Shown here one piece after another: positions 32,186-41,602 of a stretch of 41,602 bases of DNA (the first letter of the stretch is position 1; each line of letters begins with the position of its first letter). The stretch is from CAWUJK01 sp964586815 (lineage in GTDB: Bacteria > Patescibacteriota > Gracilibacteria > BD1-5 > UBA6164): NCBI GenBank assembly GCA_964586815.1, contig CAZPIB010000003.1, positions 1 through 41,602 on the forward strand. The letters run 5' to 3'. The notes beneath the pieces were generated by a model. The model saw only the letters and a list, made by a program, of their open reading frames with translations, ran no database searches and was not told the DNA's origin. The translations under genes and the position numbers were made by a program.

Positions 32186-33526
32186 ATGTTAAAAGTACCT
32201 CCACATAGCTTAGAATCTGAACAATCTGTTCTTTGAAGTTTACTTATTGATAAAGAATGATTTTTAACTATTAGTGATATTTTAACTCATGAAGATTTTT
32301 ATGATGAAAATAATTTAATTATCTTTGAGGTAATGTTTAATCTTTATAAATTGAGTAAGCCCATAGATTTAATAACTGTGAAAGATAAGTTGTCTGATAA
32401 GAAATTATTAGATAAAATTTGATGAATGACTTACTTAACTGAATTAACTGAAATAGTTCCAACTACAGCAAATATTTTTCAATATGCTACAACTGTAAAA
32501 AATAAATCAGTTTTAAGAAGACTTATTAGAACTTGAAATGAAATAATTTCTTATTGATATTCAGAAGATGAGAAATTAAATGAATTACTTGAAAAATCTG
32601 AAAAATCACTTTTTTCTGTTACTCAAACTTTTATAAGAAATAAACTTGTCCATATTAATGAGATATTAACTGGTAGATATGAAGAGTTTGCAGAAGTACA
32701 TGAAAATCCTGAAGAAGCATTAAATAATAGAACTAATACTGAATACCCAAGTTTAGATAATAAATTATGATGATTAAAGTCTTGAGATATGATAGTAGTA
32801 GCTGCTAGACCATCAATGTGAAAAACAGCATTTGCTCTTAATTTAGCACAAAATATTTGATTTAAATGAAAAAATGTAGCAATATTTTCTCTTGAAATGA
32901 GTAAAGAACAATTAACTGATAGAATGATTGCTAGTGCTATGTGAATAAATTCTTGGAAATTATCAAAATGAGAATTAGAAGATGAGGAATTTATGAAGAT
33001 TTGAGATGCTATGGAAAAATTATCTAGAGCAAATATTTATATTGATGATACAGCTTGAGGAAATCTTACAGATTTAAAAAGTAAATGTAGAAGATTAAAA
33101 ATGGAGTCATGATTAGATTTAGTTATTATAGATTATTTACAACTTATGAGTACATCTTCTTCAAATAGCTTTTGAAATAGGGTTCAAGAAATATCAGAAA
33201 TTTCAAGATGAATAAAAGCTTTAGCTAGAGAGTTAGATTGTCCTATAATAGCACTTTCTCAATTATCAAGACAATTAGAAAGTAGGCCAGATAAAAGACC
33301 TATAATGTCAGATTTAAGAGAATCTTGAGCAATTGAACAAGATGCTGATATTATTATGATGCTTTATAGAGAAGAGTATTATGATGAATTTACTGAAAGA
33401 AAATGAGTAACAGATATTCTTATTAGAAAAAATAGAAATTGACCAATTTGAAATATTGAATTAATGTTTCAAAAAGATAATCAAAGATTTCTTGAAATAA
33501 AAAGAGATGCATGATATATGACATAA
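32186..33526 (+). CDS. dnaB: Replicative DNA helicase DnaB
   Basis: A 446-residue helicase. The N-terminal DnaB domain (about 1-110) starts VPPHSLESEQSVLGSLLIDK. The RecA-like C-terminal domain (about 170-446) has Walker A VVAARPSMGKTAFALN (near 203-218; Gly is TGA), IFSLEMSKEQLTDRM, Walker B LVIIDYLQLM and ALARELDCPIIALSQLSRQL. DLRESGAIEQDADIIMMLYR and the arginine finger region follow. It forms the hexamer that unwinds DNA at the fork. Follows the TPR gene by 10 bp and ends in a strong terminator that begins at its stop codon. Confidence 0.97.
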
Positions 33527-33556
33527 AAAAAGAGAAATGGCAGTTTCTCTTTTTTT
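33525..33556. terminator. Terminator after dnaB (bidirectional)
   Basis: A perfect 13-bp stem (33525-33537 with 33544-33556) around a 6-nt loop with an A run and a T run, between dnaB and a convergent small gene whose stop lies in the right arm. Confidence 0.88.
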
Positions 33557-33704
33557 AAATAATTGAAGCTAATTCTTTTTTCTCTCATGTAGTCATGTAA
33601 GAAATATATTTCATAAAATTTAGCTTCTCTTGTTCAGATAAAACCATAGAATTTACAATTTTATCTAGTATACTTCAATCTATTATTATTTTTGTTTTTT
33701 TCAT
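33555..33704 (-). CDS. Hypothetical 49-residue protein
   Basis: A short frame encoding MKKTKIIIDGSILDKIVNSM, then VLSEQEKLNFMKYISYMTTG, and a short helical tail. It has no membrane segment or signal peptide and I recognise no family. Support comes from the clean start and stop, codon use like the neighbours with two TGA-Gly codons, and a position that shares the dnaB terminator in convergent fashion. Region 33705-33814, between this gene and ruvC, is AT-rich and should hold two divergent promoters. Confidence 0.5.
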
Positions 33705-33814
33705 AATTATTAGTAATATGATATAAAATATTACAAGAAATAAATTAAGTATACATCTATATTAAAACATACTTAATTATTAAAGTCAAATATATTAATA
33801 AATATTATAGATTT

Positions 33815-34294
33815 ATGTCAATAATACTTTGAATAGACCCTGGAACAACCACAATTGGTTATGCAGTTATAAAAAAACATTCTAATTCAGATTATGAATT
33901 AATTGATTTTTGAGTATTTACAACAACTCCAAAAATAGATTTAAGTATAAAATTACTTGAAATTTGATATGATATGAATAATTTAATTATAAATTATAAG
34001 CCAAATATTATTTCAATAGAAAAATTATTTTTTCAAAATAATATAAAAACAGCAATAGATGTAGCTGAAGCAAGATGAGTAATGATTTATGAAGCTATGA
34101 AGAATAACCTTGAAATATTAGAATACACTCCTTTGCAAGTTAAAAAAGCAATTACATGATATTGACAAGCAAAAAAAGTCCAACTTCAAAAAGCAATTCA
34201 AATAATTATGAAATTAAAAGAAGTTCCAAAACCAGATGATGCAGCTGATGCTATAGGTTTAGCTTATATGGGAGCCTTAAATACAAAAATATAG
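33815..34294 (+). CDS. ruvC: Holliday junction resolvase RuvC
   Basis: A 159-residue RuvC of normal length. Catalytic acids: Asp8 in IILGIDPGTTTIGYAV, a Glu near residue 69 in IISIEKLFFQNN, and the Asp cluster near 143-147 in KPDDAADAIGLAYMG. The AVTGYG-type DNA-contact loop is present as KKAITGYGQAKKVQ. It cuts four-way junctions during recombination, normally with RuvAB, which are not in the window. The gene stands alone between a divergent small gene and a tRNA 46 bp downstream; both may share the final terminator. Confidence 0.96.
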
Positions 34295-34340
34295 TTTGAG
34301 TTATGTTTTATATTTAATATAATTCTTTTACTTAATTTAT

Positions 34341-34417
34341 AAGGATTTAGCTTAATTAGAAGAGTGCTCAGATTCCGACCCTGAGAAACCTAGGTGCAAT
34401 TCCTGGAATCCTTGCCA
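34341..34417 (+). tRNA. tRNA with anticodon CCG (Arg by standard code, possibly Trp)
   Basis: A 77-nt cloverleaf. The acceptor stem AAGGATT pairs fully with AATCCTT (34407-34413), followed by discriminator G and an encoded CCA. The D stem is GCTT/GAGT. The anticodon stem is TCAGA/CCTGA with an A-C mismatch next to the loop, extended by an outer C-G pair. The loop TTCCGAC gives anticodon CCG at 34375-34377; the variable loop is 5 nt; the T stem is CTAGG/CCTGG. Departures from consensus are A18 where G18 is expected and G55 where T55 is expected. A1-U72 with G73 resembles bacterial tRNA-Trp more than tRNA-Arg. It would read CGG, which I find in no gene here. Confidence 0.8.
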
Positions 34418-34456
34418 AAAAAACCTAAATTACATTTTTGTAATTTAGGTTTTTTT
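34417..34456. terminator. Strong terminator after the tRNA (bidirectional)
   Basis: An 18-bp perfect stem (34417-34434 with 34439-34456) with a TTTT loop, A run before and T run after. It starts at the last base of the tRNA CCA and contains the stop codon of the convergent RND gene. Confidence 0.92.
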
Positions 34457-37400
34457 ATTTCCATTTATTTTTTTGACTTTCATAGTAAAATATTGGAATA
34501 ACTATTAATGTTAAAATAGAACTTACTGATAATCACCAAATTATAGCCCAAGCTAATCAAGACCAAACAGGATCTCATACTATAGTTGCAGCTCACAAGA
34601 CTGTTGTAAGACTTGTTAATATAATTGGTGCAAATCTTATATATCAAGCTCTTAGAATTGCTTTACTTAATGTAGCTCATCTTTTCTTTAATACATTTAT
34701 ATAATCTATTAAAAGTATAGCATTTCATACAACTATTCAAGCTAAAGCAATTATTCAAATCATTGAAGTTGCTGAAAAATATTCATTTTTAAATAAGTAC
34801 AAAAATGTAAAACCTGGCCATACTCCAAAGAAACCAAGTAAAAATGTTATCATAATTATTCAAGATATTCAAAAACTTCTAAATTGACCAACAAGTAGAA
34901 AATAAATTGCTAAAAGTGAAATAGCCATAGCTATTCATAAATCTCTAAATGTATCCATTGTCAACTCCCATTCTCATCACCATTCTATAACATATCTTTT
35001 TCAATCTTGTAATCCCCTATAAGTAATACTATATAGATTCCAAGATTCAACCTTATAATTATCTCAAGAGAAATAATCTCAAAGAAATATTCAAAATAAT
35101 TTTATAACTGGATAAATTAATGAATTATCTCACATTTCTCAATAAATATAAATTGTTTGCTCTCTGTTATCTGACTTGATTTCAGTTGAAACAAATCAGT
35201 ATTCTATATTAGCTAAACTTCAAAGTAGTATTTTTTCTCACAACTTATTTGTAAAGCTAATATTTTTTAACTCTTCTATTCTATCTACTTGCTCAGTAGA
35301 AGTAGTTATTATAATATTAGTTGGCTCAAAAGAGTCTTTATTAGTAATCAAATTAGTTTTCTTTCAGTGTAGAATTATTCATAAAGTTTTTTGAATTTGC
35401 TCTATTGTTAAGTCTGCTCTTGCTATACTTTCTCTATCTAAATTAACTTTTATTTTTTTATAAGTAGAAGAATTTGAATTATAAATATCAACCAAATTTT
35501 GTTCTGGAGCAATTTTTCTTACCTTTGTTTCTACTTTATTAGCAAATATAGCTTTATTTACTTCACTAGCATTTGATTTTATCTTTATTAAAAATGTTGC
35601 TTTTACTGGTGGACCTGGAGGATCTTCAAGAAGTCTAATTTTTATATCAGGAAACTTTTTAAGTAAATGTGCTCTTAATTCTGGTCTTAAATTAATAGTT
35701 ATTTGTTCAGAATTATATCTTTGTCTATCAAATTTCTCTTCATAATCATTTGAAGTAACTAAATTAATTCTCATACTGATTTGATGCTCTCAAGTTCTAG
35801 ATAATCCTCATCTAAATAAATTAGCAAAATCTCAAATATATGCTTGTCCTATTGTACTAGTTATATTTTTTATATAATCTTGTTTTATTAAAAATTTTGA
35901 AGCATATCTTTCTATCTCTTCAGTTTTTTCAGCACTATTTTCTCTTTTAGTATCTATCCAAAGATAAATTTGATTTTGATCAGATTTAGGAAGCATTCTT
36001 GCTTTAAATACTCAAGCATATATTGGAAGAATTAGAATTGAAAATAAAGCTAGCCAAAAAGTTATTTTAAAAATTTTTCTTCTAGTATTAGCTTTCTTAC
36101 TATCATTTATAAATAATTTCATAAAAGCTAGATATTTTTTTCTTATTTGTAATGGAGATCCTTTCTTTTTATTAGATAATATCTTATCTCATTTTTTAAT
36201 ATCTTTTGCAGAAACATAAGAAATCCAAGGGTTGATAGTAAAAGCTATTGCAAGTGAAACAAGTAATGCCCAGATAGCAAATTGTGGAATTGGATTCATA
36301 TATTCTCACATCATTCCAGAAACTGCAAACATTGAAGCAAAAGCTAATAGTCTAGCAAATGTTGCCAAAACTATTCATATTCATACTTCTTGCACCCCCT
36401 CTAAAACAGCTTCTAATCTTGTTTTTCAAGTTTTTATTCTTTCCTCTAAATGTCTTGAAATATTTTCTACAACTACTGTTGAATTATCTACAAGCATTCA
36501 AAGAACCAAAATTAATGCAAAAAGTGTAATTTTATTAATATTTTCTCAAGCAATTAATGCAAAAACAAAAACCATTCAAAGTGTTAAAGGTATTGAAATA
36601 GCTGTATTAAAAGCATTTTTTACTCAAAGATAAAAAGCTAAGATAGCAAAAACAATTAAAATTGATTGCATCAAATTAATTAAAAGCATATTAGTTGCAA
36701 TATTAGCTTTAGCTCACTCATTAGATATAACTTTTATATCTATATTTTTTGGAAGTTCCTTTTTTATTTCATCTAATTTTTCTAAAACATCATTAGTTAC
36801 AAAAACAGCATTTGTTCATAGAGCTTTTCATACACCCAAAAGAACATTTACTTTTCAAATTTCTAATGAATCATTTAAAGGTTTTTCATAAATATTACTA
36901 ATTCTATCTAATCTTTTTGTAGCTAGAGTTATTAGAGCTATATCTTCTAAATAAACTATATTTCAATTATTATTTGAGATGATTAATCTATTTAACTCAT
37001 TTTTAGTTTCTATTCTTCATTTTGTTTCTATAACAATCCTAGTTCAATTATTTTGGACAATATTTCAAACAGGAAAATTTGAATTATTTTGTCTTAATGC
37101 TTGATATACCTGTATTATATTAATATTTTTACTTTCAATTGCTGATAAATCTAATTTTACAACTAAATTTTTTTTGTAACCTCATACTATTTCTAATGTA
37201 GTAACATTTTTGATAGTTTTTAGATCATTTTTTACAATATTAGCAATTTGCCTAAGATATATGTATTTCTCTTTTTTTGTTAAATTATTTTGTGTTTCTT
37301 TAAAAGAAATACTAAAAACTATTTGAGATAACTGATCTGGATCAATAGTTTTAATTATAGGATCTCAAACTCATAATGGTTTAAGATTGTAATTTTCTCT

Positions 37401-37742
37401 AATTTTTTGTATAAGTCTAATTTTGGCTTTCTCTTTATCAATACCTACATGAAATTTGGCCATTACAGATCAAAAATTATCACCTGCAATCCCATAAACT
37501 GTATCAATTCATTCTAACTCCATTATTATATTCTCAAGTGGAGAAATAACAATTTTAGAAATTTCCTCAGCATTAAGTCAAGTAGAAGGAATAAATATTT
37601 GAAAGGCAGGGACTACAATTGTAGGATTATACTGTTTAGCTAAAATTAAATAACTTCAAAGTCCTGAAATTAAAGTTACTAAAGCTATTACAATAGTTAA
37701 TTTTCAGTTTTGTATAAAAAATTTTGCTATTTTTGCAAACAT
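34455..37742 (-). CDS. RND-family efflux pump (AcrB/HAE1 type)
   Basis: A 1095-residue RND transporter, about full length. It starts MFAKIAKFFIQNWKLTIVIA, with the first membrane helix followed by a large extracytoplasmic porter domain. The central TM4 region LFALILVLGMLVDNSTVVVE carries the proton-relay Asp as GMLVDNS, and ENISRHLEE follows. The second half repeats the layout (LDRESIARADLTIEQIQKTL; DYINVLKKRG near the end). It uses the proton gradient to expel drugs, metals or lipids. It is the last gene of an ArsR-MFP-RND operon, 20 bp from the fusion-protein gene. No outer-membrane channel gene is nearby. Confidence 0.93.
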
Positions 37743-37762
37743 AAAGTACTATAAATTAATAA

Positions 37763-39685
37763 TTAATATTTTAAAATTTCTCAATCAAATATATTTTCTT
37801 TTCCATAAACTATGATTTCATCAAAGGCTTCTATTCAAGTTATTTCTGATTCAGTTTCTCACATTTTAACTATTTCAATAGTTTTTAGAATAGCTCTTCA
37901 ATCTTTTAAAACATAAACTGCTGGAATAGAAAATTTTGAAATAATTGAACTATTAGGAATTAATATATTTGTACTTTTTTCAGAGTAATTTTGTTTCTCA
38001 ATTGTAACTCTAGTCATTCTTCAAAGTGGAATATCTCATTTTGAATTATCTATTTTAATTTCTATATCATACTTTTTTGTAATTTTATTTGAATCTTTTG
38101 AAATAAGAGATATTTTTCATTCAACTTTTTTATTAAGTCATTCTATATTTAAATTAATTTTTTGACCTTTTTTTAAGTTTTTTAAAATATTACTTGGAAC
38201 TGAGATTTTAACTACTATTTCACTATTATCTACTACTTTATATATTGGCATTCATCCACTAACTACTTCTCCAACTTCTGCTATTTTCATAGTAATGATA
38301 CCGGTTATATTAGAAAATATTTTTCAATTATATATCATAATTCAAGCTTCTGATCTAGATCATTGTGCTTTTGCTATTTTTAAATCAATCTCTTTTAAGC
38401 TAGCCTCTTTTTTACTTTTAACTATTTCAAGTCAAGCAAATGCTTTTTTTAATTGATTTTTTGACATATCTTTTTTTGTAATTACTGAGTGAACTTGTCA
38501 ATCATTAATATTTTTATATTTATTATAAGTTTTATTAGCAGTATTTAAATTTTCTTGAGCTAATTCTAATTGTTTTTCTAAAAGAATAATTACTTTATTT
38601 TTTTCTATTTTTAAATTTTCAATATTTTGCAAACTTCATTTTATTCATAAAACAAAATTTCAATTAATAGTTAATAAGCTTGATTCAATTTGTCAAGCCA
38701 TTGTTATAATATTTTTTTTATATTCATTTATTGAGTCAGCTGAAAAATGAATGTTTTCAATAGAATTCTCAATAACTTTATATAATTCTTCTAGCAATAC
38801 TTTTTGAGATTCTGCTGTTTTTTCTGCTAATTTTAGTCATTTAATAATTACTTCTTCAGATATTTCTTTATTATTTTTTACTAAATCTCACTCTTGAATT
38901 TTTTCATTATAAAACTTTTCAAATTCAAGAAAAATAGTTTTTGTTTTTCTAAATAAAGCTTCAGTTTCTTTGATATGTATTGAATCTTTTCTTCCTAAAA
39001 AATCTTCAAAATCATCATTAAAATTTTTATTTTTATCTGTAATTCAAAGAGTCTTATCATTAAAATCAATTATATATTTATATAAAATAAGGCTTTGAAT
39101 AATAGCTGATTTAGCTCACTGTAGAGTGTTTTTTTTATTTGCTTCTAAAGTTTTTTTAGTTTCTTCTAATTTTTTCTGAGAAGTTTCAACTCATAATTCT
39201 CCTTTATTAATTCAAGATCTAGCTAATTCTAAGTTATTTTGAATAATATTTTTAGTATCTTCTAATTCTGTTTTTACTCATTTTATTCAAATTTTTGCTT
39301 GCTTAATTTGTATATTGGTAGATTCTATTTGTGAATCAAAAACCAATCAAGTTTGTTTTCTTAGATCATATAAATTATTTATAATAGAACTAGAAGTTGC
39401 ATATCAAGATTTAGCTTCAATTGAATCTAATCTAACTAAAAGCTCTCCTGATCTTACCTTATCTCAAACATTTTTATTTAGATAAACTATTCTTCAAGGA
39501 GCTTTTGTAGATAGCATAACTTCTTTAGTTCAAGCTGTATATCCAGTAAAATTATATAAACTAGATAAATTTCAAGTTTGAACAATATGAGTAGAAAAAA
39601 ATTTTTCAACTTTTTGTTCTTTGTCACTTCCACAACTAGATAAAATAGTTATTAAAACCAAGACAAGTATAATTTTTTTTAGCAT
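37763..39685 (-). CDS. RND periplasmic adaptor (HlyD/MFP family) lipoprotein
   Basis: A 640-residue membrane fusion protein, longer than the usual 350-450. The N-terminus MLKKIILVLVLITILSSCGS is a lipoprotein signal with Cys near residue 18. A first lipoyl half follows (TAGTKEVMLSTKAPGRIVYL, then NVGDKVRSGELLVRLDSIEA), then a very long coiled-coil hairpin (about 120-430), the second lipoyl half, and beta-barrel domains (ITMKIAEVGEVVSG onward). It links the RND pump to the outer layer. The extended coiled coil is unusual and suggests a longer reach or self-contained channel sealing. Placed between the ArsR-like regulator and the pump gene, all on one transcript. Confidence 0.9.
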
Positions 39686-39707
39686 TTTTATTATTTAAGT
39701 TATAAAT

Positions 39708-39992
39708 TTAATTAAATATATGTTTAAGGCCTTTTATAAGTTCTATTATTTTTTCATCACTTATTTTATAAAAAATCTCTTTTCATTTTTTTTCACTAGA
39801 TAGTATCTTTTCTAATTTCATTTTATTTAGTATTTGAGAAACCATTGATTGAGAAACTCAAACATTTTTTATTATTTCAGAAACATTTTTATTTTCTTGT
39901 CATATATAGCATAAAATTTTTAATTTATTAGGGTTAGAAAAATTTTTTAATAAATCAGCAATTTTATCAACTTTACTTATTTTTAGTGTCAT
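39708..39992 (-). CDS. ArsR-type HTH regulator
   Basis: A 94-residue winged-helix protein. ADLLKNFSNPNKLKILCYIG is the ArsR opening, NVSEIIKNVGVSQSMVSQIL the recognition helix-turn-helix (about 37-56), and KKGKEIFYKISDEKIIELI the wing. There is a single Cys (near 28) and no CxC metal site, so the signal sensed is not obviously a thiophilic metal. It is the first gene of the efflux operon, 22 bp before the adaptor gene. It probably represses its own operon through the palindrome directly upstream. Confidence 0.9.
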
Positions 39993-39998
39993 AAAATA

Positions 39999-40034
39999 AT
40001 ATTTACATATTAATATATAATAATATGTAAATAT
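39999..40034 (-). promoter_or_regulatory. Candidate ArsR operator of the efflux operon
   Basis: A perfect 14-bp inverted repeat (ATATTTACATATTA, then its complement at 40021-40034) with an 8-bp spacer, starting 7 bp upstream of the regulator's ATG. The size and placement suit autorepression. The rest of 40035-40235 is AT-rich with nothing I can name apart from room for the ygjV promoter. Confidence 0.65.
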
Positions 40035-40235
40035 ATTATTCAAAAAAAAATAAAGTCAAGAAAAAAGTTTTATAAAATTAATTAATATTATAAATAAACT
40101 TAATCTTTTTTAAAAAAACTAAAAACTCCAAGCTAATATATTAAAAATAAAGTGCAAGTAAGAAAAATCTTTAATTTTTTGACAAATAAATATTTTTATG
40201 TTTTAATTAGTATTATTAACCATTAAAATATAAAT

Positions 40236-40979
40236 ATGATTATTGAAATAATACATTCTATCATTGAGATATATCTTAAAGATCCTATTGCTCAAACTAT
40301 GGGATTACTTGGAATGATAACCGTTATTATAGCTCTTTCTCAAAAAGATGATAAGATAGTTATAGAGCTTCTTTTGCTTGCAAATCTATTTTGGGGAACA
40401 CATTTTCTTCTTATGTGAGTTTATGCATGATTTGCTGCTGTTATTATTTCAGTAGCAAGATGATTATTATCCTTAAAATATAAAAGAAATAAAAAAATAT
40501 TTTTATGAATTGTAGTTACTTCACTTATATTTTGAGTATTTACATTTCAAGGAACTATATCTCTTTTCCCTATAATCACATCTATTGTATGAGCATATTG
40601 ATTCTTTTTCTTAGAAAAAATAAGATTAAGGATGCTTATGATGATGACTTCTGCTATTTGGCTTATTTATCATATATATATATGATCTATTTGATGAGCA
40701 ATAACTCAAGTACTTGTTCAATTTACTCTTATAATTACAATATATAGACTTATTTACATAGATTGAAATAAATTTTATATTTCAGAAAAAATCTCAAATT
40801 TTATTTTTAAAAAGAAAATATTTGATTATGGTACACTAATTTTCTTACAAGATAAAAAACAAAAATTAACTACAAAAATATCAAATATTATTACTACAAA
40901 GATATCAAATATTATTACTAAAATACTTAAAAAAAATTTAAACAAAAATATTCAAAGTAAAGTATCTAGTAAATTTTAA
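40236..40979 (+). CDS. YgjV-family membrane protein with C-terminal extension
   Basis: A 247-residue protein. Residues about 15-165 have six or so hydrophobic helices with the YgjV pattern (MGLLGMITVIIALSQKDDK, LLLLANLFWGTHFLLMGVYA, VARGLLSLK, and IWLIYHIYIGSIGGAITQ). The family's function is unknown. The last ~65 residues are charged and not part of the family. They contain a tandem duplication (TTKISNII twice) and end exactly at the base before the convergent transposase stop. The extension may have been acquired when the insertion sequence arrived. Confidence 0.78.
40869..40916 (+). repeat. 24-bp tandem repeat within the ygjV-like 3' end
   Basis: Two adjacent 24-bp units differing at one base, encoding TTKISNII twice, with the start of a third unit. 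It lies in the non-conserved C-terminal extension. Confidence 0.85.
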
Positions 40980-41602
40980 TTAAAAATTAAGTGTTAATGT
41001 AAAAAATGAAATTAATCTATCAATTCTAAGTCATCTATGTCTTTTAATTTGATCAGAAATCAATCAATTTAATCATTCTAAATCATTAGAACTTCTCTTA
41101 ATTTTTTTATCATTTAAATAATGAAACATATATGAAATTGAATTTTTAATATGACTTCTAGAAGCTCTTAATTTTCTATGAGTATACCAATATTTATTTC
41201 ATTTAAAACTTCTTTCTTTTAGAAAATCAAAATATTTTTTCTCCCAGTTTTTAAATTTCTGAATAAATAATTCCTCATTTTCAAAGTTTTTAAAAGTAAT
41301 GATTTTCTGTAAATCTTTTCAACATTCTGATTGTGGATTATTTGAAATATTAGTTTTAATTTGTCTGAAAATATGAGTTAGACATCTTTGAATTTTAGAA
41401 TTTGGAAAAACTTTCTCAATTGCTTTTTTTATCTGCTTGCCTCAGTCTACAACAAAACAAGTAATATCATATTTAAAATCATCTCTAATAGATTTTAAAT
41501 CATTTTTTATATATTCATACCTTTCTCAATCATAAAATCAAAATCTAATAACTTTTTTATTTACATAATCATAATAAATTATTAGACAAATTTCTTTTGA
41601 AA
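40980..41602 (-). CDS. IS256/MULE-type DDE transposase (C-terminal part)
   Basis: The right edge of the window cuts this gene; 207 C-terminal residues are visible. CFVVDGGKQIKKAIEKVF carries the second catalytic Asp, and QRCLTHIFRQIK the C-x-x-H motif typical of MULE/IS256 transposases. RSSNDLEGLNGLISDQIKRH holds the third acid (Glu) followed by HRGLRIDRLISFF. It would catalyse cut-and-paste or copy transposition of its element. The stop codon directly abuts the end of the ygjV-like gene, leaving no room for a terminal inverted repeat between them. Glycines by TGA show it is adapted to this code. Confidence 0.82.

Noticed and set aside
36253..36265. A 13-base exact match to the start of the tag repeat (AGTGAAACAAGTA)
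   Set aside because: It lies antisense inside the RND pump gene in a conserved membrane segment, the match stops before CTTGGGG, and it is not at a start codon; probably coincidence.
34455..37742. SecD-like or Patched-like identity for the large RND protein
   Set aside because: Length, duplicated halves, GMLVDNS motif and the adjoining adaptor gene fit an AcrB/HAE1 pump.

Overview
The window reads as chromosomal DNA of an uncultivated bacterium of the Absconditabacteria (SR1)/Gracilibacteria group of the CPR/Patescibacteria. It is very A+T-rich (about three quarters by eye). Almost every gene is interrupted by in-frame TGA that must be read as glycine (translation table 25). TGA supplies invariant glycines in DnaK, ClpP, the DnaB and ABC-transporter Walker A loops, RuvC, and the GGDEF-like motif, while tryptophan is written TGG. 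Read with this code, the window is densely packed with intact genes; read with the standard code, only fragments appear.

Layout. 1-2.5 kb (minus): a type IV prepilin-like protein with NHL-type repeats, a DNA polymerase III delta'-like subunit, a small lipoprotein and a small hypothetical. 2.6-4.7 kb (plus): dnaK behind a CIRCE-type operator. 4.7-6 kb (minus): a CorC/CNNM-CBS membrane protein. 6-9.2 kb: a GT4 glycosyltransferase and clpP (plus), then an AbiEii/DUF6922-like pair (minus), with a decayed inverted copy of the pair's flanks at 6.1-6.26 kb. 9.2-15.8 kb (minus): a GGDEF-like protein, polyprenyl synthase, UppS, an ABC exporter and SecF. 16-20.2 kb (plus): TelA-like protein, membrane partner, DedA and an RsmB/Nop2-type RNA methyltransferase. 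20.2-30 kb (minus): SulP transporter, flippase, YchF, ValS, a flavin reductase and a secreted CBM2-GH18 chitinase-like protein. 30-34.4 kb (plus): DprA, TPR protein, DnaB, RuvC and a tRNA with anticodon CCG. 34.4-40 kb (minus): an RND efflux operon (ArsR regulator, fusion protein, pump). 40-41.6 kb: YgjV-like protein and a truncated IS256/MULE-type transposase.

Functional themes are DNA replication, repair and uptake (holB-like, dnaB, ruvC, dprA); polyprenyl carrier and surface glycan work (polyprenyl synthase, UppS, GT4, flippase, ABC exporter); protein quality control (DnaK, ClpP); and surface or secreted functions that would fit an epibiotic or predatory life (prepilin, GH18 enzyme, efflux pump).

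The most unusual signal is a 27-bp, 9-residue repeat (consensus xSETSTLGV) placed directly after the start codon of three unrelated DNA/RNA-handling genes (holB-like, RNA methyltransferase, dprA), in tandem in two of them. The second is the tRNA with anticodon CCG. It would read CGG, a codon I do not find in any gene here, and its acceptor end looks more like tRNA-Trp than tRNA-Arg.
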